Assembly (NCBI GenBank): GCA_022736495.1
Contig: DZCR01000030.1
Location: 2,339 to 26,847 of the forward strand
DNA: 24,509 bases
DNA from: Desulfobacca acetoxidans
GTDB taxonomy: Bacteria; Desulfobacterota; Desulfobaccia; Desulfobaccales; 0-14-0-80-60-11
Reading direction: 5' to 3'
The notes under the pieces: generated by a model
Told to the model about the DNA's origin: nothing
Seen by the model: only the letters and a program-made list of their open reading frames with translations
Databases searched by the model: none
Shown: positions 7,679 to 15,330 of the stretch, in pieces
Numbering within the stretch: position 1 is the first letter of the stretch
Layout of the letters: each line of letters starts with the position of its first letter
Program-made: the position numbers and the translations under genes

Positions 7679-7782
7679 GTCCTCGATTAGTTGCCCACCT
7701 TAAGGGTGGTAGGACTTTCATTGGATTGGACCGCTGCGGGGAGCAAACGTTAAGGGGTAAGTTTTAGCTTGCTGGGATTGCT

Positions 7783-7799
7783 GGTGCGCGGTGCGCACC
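7783..7799. other. Short perfect hairpin downstream of aldo/keto reductase
   Basis: GGTGCGC (7783-7789) and GCGCACC (7793-7799) form a 7-pair stem with a 3-base loop, 75 bases beyond the stop of the aldo/keto reductase gene. No T-run follows on either strand, so a terminator role is only possible. Confidence 0.3.
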
Positions 7800-7873
7800 C
7801 TCAATGAGCTACATTAACTTTATCTCTATCTGGCGGTGAGCACGGAGGCCCGCCCCGACAATAATCCTGGGTA

Positions 7874-8830
7874 TCAGACCATCCGTATGGCCAAGCGCTG
7901 GCAGTGGGGCGCACAGTAGCCGCACAGGATACAACGCTCGTGATCGACCACCGCTTTGCCGTCCACCAGTGACAAAGCGTCGTTTTCACACTGCTCCACA
8001 CATTCCCCGCAACCTTCACAGGCCAGGGCCACGATGCTAAGGCGCTTGCTGGACAGGGCGGTATTCCGGTTCAGCTCTTCAGGGATGGGCTGGCTGGAGG
8101 CGAAGCGCACGTTCCAGTCGACTTCCAGGGGCGTGACCATACCCACCACCACGGCATCGATTTCGTCAATAGCGAAAATGAAGCGCAGGGCCGCCTCCCG
8201 ATTGGGCACAAAATTACCCCCGGCCAGGGATTTCATGGCGTAGACAAACTTGCCGGCCCGGTGGGCCTCCCGAATGGCCGCCAGCATGTCCTCCACCCCG
8301 CCCTCCAGAATGCCCATGCCTTTGATGTTGATGAGGGGATGGATCACTTCAATGTCCGGATGGCGGGCCGCCTCCAGCGCCCCCACCGCGGAATGGGTAC
8401 TTATTCCCACCATGCGGATCAACCCCTTTTCCCGGGCGGCCAGGAGCGCCTCCAGGGTGGGGCCCCACTCTTCCTCGCTGAAACGGTTGCGGGCGCAATG
8501 GCAGAGCATGATGTCGATGGTATCCCGGCCCAATTCCTTCAAGGCGGTCTCCACATGTTTTGCGGCCAAAACCCGGTCAGTCTTGGCGTGGGTCTTGGTG
8601 GCCAGAGTGATCGGCCCCGACCAACCCTGGAGCCCCCGGGCAATATGCTCATAAGTCCCGTAAAGGGTGGCGGTATCCATAAAGGTGATGCCGCCTTCCA
8701 CCGCAGCGCGCACCACCCGGGCGCCTTCCTCCACGGTTAAGGAGCGCTGCAAGGGACCCATGGGCAACGCGCCCAGGCCCAGACGAGTCACCGTGCGGTT
8801 TAATCGGGGTATAAAACGCGTCTCCAACAT
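7874..8830 (-). CDS. Aldo/keto reductase with C-terminal [4Fe-4S] ferredoxin domain
   Basis: A 318-residue soluble oxidoreductase. The N-terminal TIM-barrel of the aldo/keto reductase superfamily shows the catalytic set: Asp52 and Tyr57 in FMDTATLYGTYE, Lys79 in TLATKTHA, and His111 in MLCHCARN. After about residue 265 comes a ferredoxin-like tail with two cysteine groups, CEGCGECVEQC and CILCGYCAPHC, enough for two [4Fe-4S] clusters. This fusion is common in anaerobes; the substrate and the electron partner are not known. The iron-sulfur tail suggests exchange with ferredoxin or an Fe-S protein rather than a plain NADPH reductase. Ribosome site AGGAGAG lies 9 bases before the ATG. It faces away from the C1 operon across a long AT-rich gap. 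Confidence 0.93.
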   Translation of the reverse strand: MLETRFIPRLNRTVTRLGLGALPMGPLQRSLTVEEGARVVRAAVEGGITFMDTATLYGTYEHIARGLQGWSGPITLATKTHAKTDRVLAAKHVETALKELGRDTIDIMLCHCARNRFSEEEWGPTLEALLAAREKGLIRMVGISTHSAVGALEAARHPDIEVIHPLINIKGMGILEGGVEDMLAAIREAHRAGKFVYAMKSLAGGNFVPNREAALRFIFAIDEIDAVVVGMVTPLEVDWNVRFASSQPIPEELNRNTALSSKRLSIVALACEGCGECVEQCENDALSLVDGKAVVDHERCILCGYCAPHCQRLAIRMV

Positions 8831-8909
8831 CGGTTGATTCTCTCCTGTGAGATAATTGAAAATGTATCATAGGATGACAGGGAAGCAAATGGGCGGGCGA
8901 TGCCTTTCC

Positions 8910-8925
8910 ATAATGTGAACATTAT
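8910..8925. promoter_or_regulatory. 16-base palindrome, possible operator
   Basis: ATAATGT-GA-ACATTAT is a perfect inverted repeat with a 2-base centre. It lies 80-95 bases upstream of the aldo/keto reductase start and about 70 bases before the sigma-54-like site on the other strand, so it could serve either direction. The regulator is unknown. Confidence 0.35.
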
Positions 8926-8996
8926 TCATAAGTTGAAACATAAAGATCATTATTCCAATTAAGCTTTATTCATATATATTATTAAGTTATTTAATT

Positions 8997-9012
8997 TGGC
9001 ATTTATTTTGCA
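8997..9012 (+). promoter_or_regulatory. Candidate sigma-54 promoter
   Basis: TGGCATTTATTTTGCA matches the consensus TGGCACRNNNNTTGCW at all positions except C6 and R7. The invariant GG (8998-8999) and GC (9010-9011) are exactly 10 bases apart. Transcription would start near 9023, 30 bases ahead of the small ORF at 9053. Confidence 0.5.
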
Positions 9013-9052
9013 TAATCTCTGAGAAAATCTCATTCTGCCGGCTGTGGGTTTT

Positions 9053-9199
9053 ATGCAAATAACATTCGTCGACATCCTGCATGCGGCCGTGACAAACCAG
9101 TTCATTATTTTGGCCGTGGCCATCGCGTTATTTTTGCTGGTCATCACCCTGTCGGACCCTGGTCACAGTGAGGCAGTGATTGCCCAACTTTGGTGCTAG
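9053..9199 (+). CDS. Possible 48-residue single-pass membrane peptide
   Basis: A short frame of 48 residues. It begins MQITFVDILHAAVTNQ and then has one hydrophobic helix, FIILAVAIALFLLVITL (about residues 17-33), followed by a short polar tail SDPGHSEAVIAQLWC. The layout is that of a small membrane protein with an N-out or N-in single span. It lies just downstream of the sigma-54-like promoter at 8997. Only a weak GTGGG precedes the ATG, and a hairpin (9185-9211) overlaps its stop. The ORF could be accidental in a non-coding leader; homologues were not searched. Confidence 0.3.
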   Translation: MQITFVDILHAAVTNQFIILAVAIALFLLVITLSDPGHSEAVIAQLWC

Positions 9200-9211
9200 C
9201 TGACCAAGTTG
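9185..9211 (+). other. Hairpin overlapping the small ORF stop
   Basis: CAACTTTGGT (9185-9194) pairs with ACCAAGTTG (9203-9211), nine pairs with one bulged T and an 8-base loop. It has no T-run after it, so it may stabilise an RNA end or belong to a larger folded RNA. Confidence 0.35.
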
Positions 9212-9466
9212 CCGACTCCCCTGCTTCCTTTGGCGACGGAGCCGCTCCACAAACCTACCCGGTAACCTACGGCTGTAAAACTACCTAGTAAAATGGTAAC
9301 AGCTGTGGCATTTTTACCCATTCAATTAATATGTATGTAATTTAAATTAGTTATATTTAAGTTTCTCCACTTCCCTGTCCCAAAAGCCCCCGTTCTTCCC
9401 AGTGAGTAAAAAATGCGCCTGCCCTGAGGGTCGCATGCCGTGCGGGTTTCACATGCTTAGCCGGGG
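9200..9466. other. Non-coding region upstream of the C1/Hdr operon
   Basis: No protein-like frame of support is seen. The segment holds a tandem imperfect repeat (9255-9306) and then an AT-rich stretch (about 9305-9365) containing TTTACC-N17-TGTAAT, a weak sigma-70-like arrangement at roughly 9314-9342. It ends with a G-run leading into the sigma-54-like site at 9467. It may be an upstream activator region or a long leader. Confidence 0.5.
9255..9306. repeat. Tandem imperfect repeat, possible activator sites
   Basis: Two copies share the order CTACC, GGTAAC, GCTGT: copy 1 at 9255-9276 and copy 2 at 9281-9306. In each, TACC and GGTA are inverted, giving a dyad of different spacing (1 and 9 bases). 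Copy 2 also contains the palindrome ACAGCTGT (9299-9306). The pair lies about 160-210 bases upstream of the sigma-54-like site at 9467, the usual distance for an enhancer. Binding is inferred. Confidence 0.35.
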
Positions 9467-9482
9467 GGGTATAGCCTTTGCA
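9467..9482 (+). promoter_or_regulatory. Candidate sigma-54 promoter for the C1/Hdr operon
   Basis: GGGTATAGCCTTTGCA keeps the GG (9468-9469) and GC (9480-9481) exactly 10 bases apart with a perfect TTGCA -12 element; the -24 element is weaker (GGGTAT against TGGCAC). Transcription would begin near 9493, which places the TTG at 9478 outside the message and supports ATG 9541 as the first start. Confidence 0.35.
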
Positions 9483-9540
9483 TAATAAAATTGTAAATTC
9501 AGGGTGGCAGGAATTCTGGTTGAGTCAGCCGGGGTCTCAA

Positions 9541-9921
9541 ATGAAGGAAAAATGCGGTACGCTCCTGGTGGCCGAACGTGGGTGCGAGCTGGCCCAGAGC
9601 TTAAATTTTTGGGTCGCCGAACAGGGACATCGGCTCAAGGCAGTGGATAACCTCAAAGACCTGCTCATGACTTTGCAGAATGAGAAGATTCATGTGCTGG
9701 TCATGGACGTGCGTCTGCCCGAAGCCATGGGTTATGAGGCCATCTCCATTATCAAGGGGCTGGACCGCAAGCTGCCCATTATCATTACTGCCGACGAGAA
9801 TAACGCGGAACAGGAAAGCCGCATCCGCCACCAAGGGATTTTTTATTATCATGTCAATTCCTTTGGCAAGGATGATCTCATATTAGCCATCTCCAACGCC
9901 ATGGTGCGATCATCCCAATAA
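9541..9921 (+). CDS. Receiver-domain protein with degenerate phosphorylation site
   Basis: A stand-alone, 126-residue CheY-like protein. The presumed phospho-acceptor is Asp56 in VLVMDVRLPEAMG and the switch threonine is Thr83 in IIITAD. However, the acidic pair after strand 1 is reduced to one Glu (LLVAERG), and the usual Lys-Pro is absent (FYYHVNSFGKDD), so metal binding and phosphorylation are doubtful. I chose ATG 9541, preceded by GGGG at a spacing of 6, because the domain begins immediately after it; a TTG at 9478 would add 21 residues without recognisable pattern. It is 16 bases from the first MetF-like gene and so is probably the first gene of the C1 operon. A role as a protein-binding adaptor is possible. 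Confidence 0.75.
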   Translation: MKEKCGTLLVAERGCELAQSLNFWVAEQGHRLKAVDNLKDLLMTLQNEKIHVLVMDVRLPEAMGYEAISIIKGLDRKLPIIITADENNAEQESRIRHQGIFYYHVNSFGKDDLILAISNAMVRSSQ

Positions 9922-9937
9922 GCGAGAGAGGGACGCA

Positions 9938-10810
9938 ATGCCATTACAAGAGAAATTGACTTCCGGTGAATTCGTCATTCTGGCAGAGATCGAGCCGCCC
10001 AAGGGCACGGATGTTTCCGGCATGGTGGCTGCCGCCACCAGCGTCAAGCGCACGGTGGACGCCTTCGTGGTTCCGGAGATGAACAACGCGGTGATGAAGC
10101 TGAGCTCTCTGGGCGGCGCGCTCCTCTTGCAGACCAAGGGATTGGAAACTGTGTTGCAGGTCTGCTGCCGGGATCGCAACCGCCTGGCGCTGCAAGGCGA
10201 CCTGCTGGCGGCGCAGGCTCTGGGAGTGCCCACTGTCATGGCGGTCAGCGGCGAGGAGATCACCCACGGCGATCATCATGAGGCCAAGGCGGTCTACGAC
10301 CTCAAACTCCTGGAGTTGCTGGGGGCCATCCAGACGCTCCAGGCCGGCCGGGACCTGGCCGGGGTGGACCTCAAAGGCGCGCCCCAATTTTTGGTGGGGT
10401 CCACGGTCAAGGTGCCTCTGGGGACCGCAGGTCTGAAGGCGGAGTTGGCGGACCTGGACCAGAAAATTGCTGCAGGGGCGAGGTTTTTCACCACCCAGCC
10501 GGTTTTCGAGGTGGAGGTCTTGGAGAACTTCAGAGAGCAGGTGGGAAGCCGCCAGGCGGCCATCATTCCCACGGTGCTGCTCCTCAAGAGTGTGGGCATG
10601 GCCCGCTACATCAACCGCCATTTGGAGATGAAGATCCCGGAAGAGTATATTGCGCGGATTCACAACGCTGCCGACCGGGTGCGGGAGTGCGTGCAGATCG
10701 CGGCGGAATTTGCCATGGCCATTAAACAGAAGGGATTCCCGGGAGTGCTCATCGCCACCATCGGGTGGGAGGATAAATTGCCGTCGATCCTGGGCGCCGC
10801 CGGTTTTTAA
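9938..10810 (+). CDS. Methylenetetrahydrofolate reductase-like protein 1 (MetF family)
   Basis: A 290-residue FAD TIM-barrel protein of the MetF family, expected to act on methylene/methyl-tetrahydrofolate in the methyl branch of the Wood-Ljungdahl pathway. Family marks include EIEPPKGTD near the N-terminus (Glu19), the motif QVCCRDRNR, and TTQPVF with Gln187, equivalent to the folate-binding Gln183 of E. coli MetF. The usual GD at the flavin-tuning Asp (Asp120 in E. coli) reads SGEE here (Glu106), while the operon's other MetF has TGDH; the IxPxK loop is also changed (VLLLKSV). The active site therefore differs, and catalysis of the classical reaction is uncertain. Ribosome site GAGAGAGGGA precedes the ATG. 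HdrA follows after 42 bases. Confidence 0.85.
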   Translation: MPLQEKLTSGEFVILAEIEPPKGTDVSGMVAAATSVKRTVDAFVVPEMNNAVMKLSSLGGALLLQTKGLETVLQVCCRDRNRLALQGDLLAAQALGVPTVMAVSGEEITHGDHHEAKAVYDLKLLELLGAIQTLQAGRDLAGVDLKGAPQFLVGSTVKVPLGTAGLKAELADLDQKIAAGARFFTTQPVFEVEVLENFREQVGSRQAAIIPTVLLLKSVGMARYINRHLEMKIPEEYIARIHNAADRVRECVQIAAEFAMAIKQKGFPGVLIATIGWEDKLPSILGAAGF

Positions 10811-10852
10811 CGGCATCCGGAAAATTTTATATTTTTCATAGGGGATGGAATT

Positions 10853-13800
10853 ATGCCCAAAGAAAAAGACGTAGCGGCTCAAGAAGCAACCCGGGCCACC
10901 GGCAAGGTGGGCTCCGTGATGGTGGTGGGCGGCGGCGTCGCCGGGATGCAAGCGTCCCTGGACCTGGCCAACGCCGGCTTTTATGTCCATCTGGTGGAAA
11001 CCAAGCCGGCCATTGGCGGGGTCATGGCCCAGTTGGACAAGACCTTCCCCACCAATGACTGCTCCATGTGTATTATTTCCCCCAAGCTGGTGGAGTGCGG
11101 CCGGCATTTGAACATCGAGATCCACACCCTCACCGACGTAGCGGGGATTGGGGGCGAACCGGGAAATCTGAGCGTCACGCTGAAGAAACAGCCGCGCTAT
11201 ATCGATCAGGCCAAGTGCACCGGCTGCGGCGAGTGCGCCAATGTCTGCCCGGTGACCATGCCGGATACGTTTAACGAGAATCTGGCGCAGTGGAAGGCCA
11301 CCTATCGCCTCTATCCCCAGGCGATCCCCTCCACCTTTGCCATCAAGAAATTTGACCGGGCTCCCTGCGTCCGGGCCTGTCCCGCCAACCTGAGCGCCCA
11401 GGGCTATGTCCAGCTTATTAAGGCCGGGAAATATAACGAATCTTTAAGCCTCATCATGGAGCGGCTACCCCTGCCCGGAAGCATCGGCCGCATCTGCCCG
11501 CATCCCTGCGAAAGCGACTGCCGCCGGCAGGAAATAGATGAGCCTGTGGCCATCTGTTCCCTCAAGCGATTCGCCGCGGACCAGGCGGATTGGGATGCCC
11601 TGCCGGTGCCCGAGATCCCCCAAAAAAATCTGACCGTGGCCATTGTCGGCGCGGGGCCTGCGGGCTTAAGCTGCGCCTACCATCTGGCCCTGGCGGGATA
11701 CCAGCCGGTGCTCTTCGAGGCCGCGGCCTCCGCCGGCGGCTGGCTGCGCTACGGCATCCCGGAGTATCGCCTGCCCCGGGAAGTCCTGAAGCGGGAAGTT
11801 GATTATCTGAAGCGCCTGGGAGTGAAAATCCATTACAACGCCCCCATCGGGGCAGGGCGCACCATCAACGATCTCCTCACCCGGGACGGGTTCAACGCGG
11901 TCTTTCTCGGAGTGGGGACCCAGGATTCCATCCGCCTGCCGGTGCCCGGAGCCGAAGCTGCCGGGGTTTTGTGGGGGGTGGAGTACTTGAAGGAAGTGAA
12001 CTCAACGGGCGTCTCCCCCACCCAGGGCAAACGGGTGGTGGTCATCGGCGGCGGCAACGTGGCCATGGACGTGGCCCGGGTGGCCCGGCGCCAGGGGGCC
12101 GCGGCAGTGACCCTCATTGCTTTGGAATCCGCCGCAGAGCTGCCCGCCTCCCCCTGGGAAGTGGCAGAGGCCACGGCCGAAGGCATCGAGATTGTGCACC
12201 GCTTAGGGGTCAAGCAAATCCTTTCCGAAAATGGCCACGTCACCGGCCTGGAACTGAAGGCGGTGGCGCGGGTCTTCGACGAGCAGGGCCGCTTCGCGCC
12301 CACGTATTTCGAAGACCAGCTCTCGCGCCGGGAGGCCGATGTGGTCATTATGGCCATCGGCCAGAAGGCGAATCTTTCCTTCATTACCGAATCCGACGGG
12401 ATTAAGCTCACCCCCCGGGGTCTTATAGAGGCCGATGCGGACACCCTGGCCACCTCCCGGGAGGGCGTTTTTGCCGGGGGGGATGTGGTGACCGGTCCCT
12501 GGATCGCCATCGGCGCGGTGGCCGCAGGGCGGGAGGCCGCCATCTCCATCGGGCGCTTTCTGGAAGGGCGGGACCTCAAGGCGGACCGGGAGGCCCCCTT
12601 ACGCCCCCTTTTACACGGCAACTGGAATCCCATCCCCAAAGATCAGCCCAAGGCGGCCCGGGCTCACATGCCGGAGTTGCCCCAGGCGGAATGGACCCAG
12701 AGCTTCAAAGAGATCAACCTGGGGTTCACCGAGGCCCAGGCGCAGGCGGAGGCGGCCCGGTGCATCAACTGCGGTCTGTGCTCCGAGTGCATGCAATGCG
12801 TGGCGGCCTGCCAGGCCGGGGCCATCGACCACGCCATGCAGTCCGAAACCAGAGAGGTCAAAGTCGGGGCCGTGATCCTGTCCCCGGGTTATCAGGTGTT
12901 CAATCCCAACAAGTATGAAACCTACAACTACTCCCGGCATCCCAACGTGGTTACGGCCCTGGAATTCGAGCGCATCCTCTCGGCGTCCGGCCCCTTCGGC
13001 GGCCACCTGGTCAGGCCTTCGGACCATCAGGAACCCAAAAAGATCGCCTGGCTACAGTGCGTGGGCTCCCGGGATGTCAAGACCCATTCTTATTGCTCTT
13101 CGGTCTGCTGCATGTACGCCATCAAAGAAGCGGTGATCGCCAAGGAGCATGCGCCTTATGCGCTGGATACCGCCATCTTTTTCATGGATATGCGGACCTT
13201 CGGCAAGGATTTTGAACTTTACTACAATCGCGCCAAAGACGAACAAGGGGTGCGGTTCATCCGGTCCCGCATCCACAGCATCGATCCCCTGCCGGGCGAC
13301 CATCTCTCCATCCGGTATGCCGATGAAAGCGGCGAAGAGCAGACCGAGGCCTTTGACATGATCGTGCTGTCCGCGGGCATGGAGGTGAGCCAGCCCGCCC
13401 GGGAACTGTGCCAGACCATGGGCATAGATACCAATTCCCATGATTTCGTGGCCACCTCGCCTTTTGCCCCCGTAGCCGCTAGCCGTCCAGGCGTCTATGT
13501 CTGCGGGGCCATGCAAGGACCCAAAGACATTCCCGAATCGGTCATGCAAGCCTCGGCCGCGGCCGGGGCGGTGAGCGCCGCGCTGGGGGAGGTTCGCTGG
13601 ACCGAGACCAAGACCCGGCAAGCGCCGGAACCCAAAGACATCAAACCGGGAGACGAACCCCGCATCGGGGTGTTTGTCTGCAACTGCGGCATCAACATCG
13701 GCGGCTATATCGATGTGCCGGAGGTGGTGAACTATGCCAAATCGCTGCCCAATGTCACGTACGTGGAAGACAACTTGTTTACCTGCTCTCAAGACACCCA

Positions 13801-15319
13801 GGTCCGGATGACCGAAAACATCGAAGCACACAAGCTCAACCGGGTGGTGGTGGCGGCCTGCACTCCCATCACCCATGAGCCCCTGTTCCGGGAGACTCTG
13901 ATTGACGCGGGTCTGAACAAGTATCTCTTCGAGATGGCCAACATCCGCAACCAGGACTCCTGGGTGCACATGAAAGAGCACAATAAAGCCACAGAAAAGG
14001 CCAAGGACCTGGTGCGCATGGCGGTGGCCCGGGCCTCCCTGCTCAAGCCCCTGATGGAAAAACCCCTGACCATCAACCAGCGGGCCCTGGTCATCGGCGG
14101 CGGGATCGCGGGCCTCAATGCCGCCCTCAACCTGGGGGACCAGGGCTTTGAGACCATTCTCCTGGAGAAAGAGCCGGAATTGGGTGGCGTGGCCCGGCGG
14201 ATTCACCAGACCATCGAGGGCATGGACGTTCAGACTTACCTGGATGGGCTCGTGGAGCGGGTGAAGGCGCACGACAAGGTCCAGGTACTCACCGGGGCGC
14301 TGGTGGTGGGCTTCAGCGGCTACAAGGGCAACTTCACCACGGAAGTGTTGGTGGGCCCCGGTATGTATGAACGGAAAATCGATCATGGGGTCACGGTAGT
14401 GGCCACCGGCGCGTATGAATACCGGCCCAAGGAGTTTCTCTACGGCGAGCATGACCGGGTGATGACCCAGTTGGAGTTGAGTGATTTTCTCCACCGGGAG
14501 CCGGCTGAAGCTGCAGATTGGAAGCGGGTGATCATGGTGCAGTGCGTGGGCTCCCGGAACGAAGAGAACCCCAACTGCAGCCGCATCTGCTGCCAGGGCG
14601 CGGTGAAATACGCCTTGCAGTTGAAGGACCTCAATGGCGACATGGAAGTGGTGATCCTCTACCGGGATATGCGCACCTACGGCTTCCTGGAGGATTACTA
14701 CCGGGAGGCCCGGGATAAGGGGGTGCTGTTTGCCCGGTTCGAACCGGACCATCTGCCCCGGGTCACTAACGAGGCCGGCCAGTTGGGGATCACCTTTGTG
14801 GACCACGTGCTGGGCCGCCCCATCAGCATGGCCGCGGACGCGGTCATCTTGAGCGCCGGGGCCCGGGCCGCGGATACTGAGGAACTGGCGTCGCTGCTGA
14901 AAGTCCCCCGGAACGCCGGCGGGTTTTTCATCGAGGCGCACGCCAAGCTGCGGCCAGTGGACTTTGCCTCTGAGGGCATTTTCCTCTGCGGGATGGCCCA
15001 TTCTCCCAAGCTCATCAGCGAGAGTATCGCGCAGGCCATGGCTGCGGCCTCCCGGGCCGGGGCGTTTCTGGCGGATGTCAACCAGACCATCAGCGGCGTC
15101 ACTGCGCATGTTTCGCCGGAACGCTGCGCCGCCTGCCTGGTCTGCGTCCGGACCTGTCCCTACGGCGTGCCCCAGATCAACCAGGATAATGTTTCGGAGA
15201 TCAATGAGGCCCTGTGCCAGGGCTGCGGCACCTGCGCCTCGGAATGTCCGGCCCAGGTCATCCAGTTGGCCCACTATGAAGATGACCAGATCACTTCCAA
15301 GATCAAAACCTTATATTGA
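10853..15319 (+). CDS. Giant double HdrA with inserted GltD/NfnB-like module
   Basis: A 1488-residue flavin/iron-sulfur protein, likely the electron hub of the complex. Unit 1 starts with an HdrA FAD motif (VVGGGVAGM, about 22-30), the NDCSMC stretch and CTGCGECANVCP (from Cys122). Then a GltD/NfnB-like module is inserted: CVRACPAN (from 172), a second FAD fold VAIVGAGPAGLS (262), an NAD(P) motif VIGGGNVAMDVARVA (397) and GVFAGGDVV (538). HdrA resumes with CINCGLCSECMQC (637-649) and CVGSRD (736). Unit 2 starts with the canonical HdrA N-terminus RIGVFVCNCGINIGG (937), a third FAD motif VIGGGIAGL (1080), CVGSRNEENPNC (1231) and two C-terminal clusters, CAACLVCVRTC (1425) and CQGCGTCASEC (1455). 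Single HdrA proteins are near 650 residues. hdrB and hdrC are absent. Flavin bifurcation with NAD(P)H is plausible but inferred. Confidence 0.93.
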   Translation: MPKEKDVAAQEATRATGKVGSVMVVGGGVAGMQASLDLANAGFYVHLVETKPAIGGVMAQLDKTFPTNDCSMCIISPKLVECGRHLNIEIHTLTDVAGIGGEPGNLSVTLKKQPRYIDQAKCTGCGECANVCPVTMPDTFNENLAQWKATYRLYPQAIPSTFAIKKFDRAPCVRACPANLSAQGYVQLIKAGKYNESLSLIMERLPLPGSIGRICPHPCESDCRRQEIDEPVAICSLKRFAADQADWDALPVPEIPQKNLTVAIVGAGPAGLSCAYHLALAGYQPVLFEAAASAGGWLRYGIPEYRLPREVLKREVDYLKRLGVKIHYNAPIGAGRTINDLLTRDGFNAVFLGVGTQDSIRLPVPGAEAAGVLWGVEYLKEVNSTGVSPTQGKRVVVIGGGNVAMDVARVARRQGAAAVTLIALESAAELPASPWEVAEATAEGIEIVHRLGVKQILSENGHVTGLELKAVARVFDEQGRFAPTYFEDQLSRREADVVIMAIGQKANLSFITESDGIKLTPRGLIEADADTLATSREGVFAGGDVVTGPWIAIGAVAAGREAAISIGRFLEGRDLKADREAPLRPLLHGNWNPIPKDQPKAARAHMPELPQAEWTQSFKEINLGFTEAQAQAEAARCINCGLCSECMQCVAACQAGAIDHAMQSETREVKVGAVILSPGYQVFNPNKYETYNYSRHPNVVTALEFERILSASGPFGGHLVRPSDHQEPKKIAWLQCVGSRDVKTHSYCSSVCCMYAIKEAVIAKEHAPYALDTAIFFMDMRTFGKDFELYYNRAKDEQGVRFIRSRIHSIDPLPGDHLSIRYADESGEEQTEAFDMIVLSAGMEVSQPARELCQTMGIDTNSHDFVATSPFAPVAASRPGVYVCGAMQGPKDIPESVMQASAAAGAVSAALGEVRWTETKTRQAPEPKDIKPGDEPRIGVFVCNCGINIGGYIDVPEVVNYAKSLPNVTYVEDNLFTCSQDTQVRMTENIEAHKLNRVVVAACTPITHEPLFRETLIDAGLNKYLFEMANIRNQDSWVHMKEHNKATEKAKDLVRMAVARASLLKPLMEKPLTINQRALVIGGGIAGLNAALNLGDQGFETILLEKEPELGGVARRIHQTIEGMDVQTYLDGLVERVKAHDKVQVLTGALVVGFSGYKGNFTTEVLVGPGMYERKIDHGVTVVATGAYEYRPKEFLYGEHDRVMTQLELSDFLHREPAEAADWKRVIMVQCVGSRNEENPNCSRICCQGAVKYALQLKDLNGDMEVVILYRDMRTYGFLEDYYREARDKGVLFARFEPDHLPRVTNEAGQLGITFVDHVLGRPISMAADAVILSAGARAADTEELASLLKVPRNAGGFFIEAHAKLRPVDFASEGIFLCGMAHSPKLISESIAQAMAAASRAGAFLADVNQTISGVTAHVSPERCAACLVCVRTCPYGVPQINQDNVSEINEALCQGCGTCASECPAQVIQLAHYEDDQITSKIKTLY

Positions 15320-15330
15320 GGAGTCCGCCG

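Larger units (their letters stand above)
8831..9052. other. AT-rich divergent intergenic region
   Basis: No gene is supported here. The segment is strongly AT-rich from about 8905 to 9015, unlike its surroundings. It contains a palindrome (8910-8925) and a sigma-54-like promoter (8997-9012), listed separately. A 62-codon frame on the minus strand (8959-9147) lacks a ribosome site or protein-like pattern. Confidence 0.6.

Noticed and set aside
9180..9310. A GEMM-type cyclic di-GMP riboswitch in the operon leader
   Set aside because: There is some resemblance (GGCGACGGAGCC, CGGTAACC), but the conserved core GGGACGCAAAGCC and the paired arms around it could not be laid out convincingly. A covariance-model search would decide.
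9478..9540. TTG 9478 as start of the receiver protein
   Set aside because: It adds 21 residues of no recognisable pattern before the receiver fold and would lie before the predicted sigma-54 transcription start. It remains possible.
13052..15274. Long minus-strand open frame of 740 codons opposite hdrA
   Set aside because: It is the antisense shadow of a GC-rich gene; composition is rich in His, Gly and Asp with no protein pattern, and the plus strand shows dense cysteine motifs.
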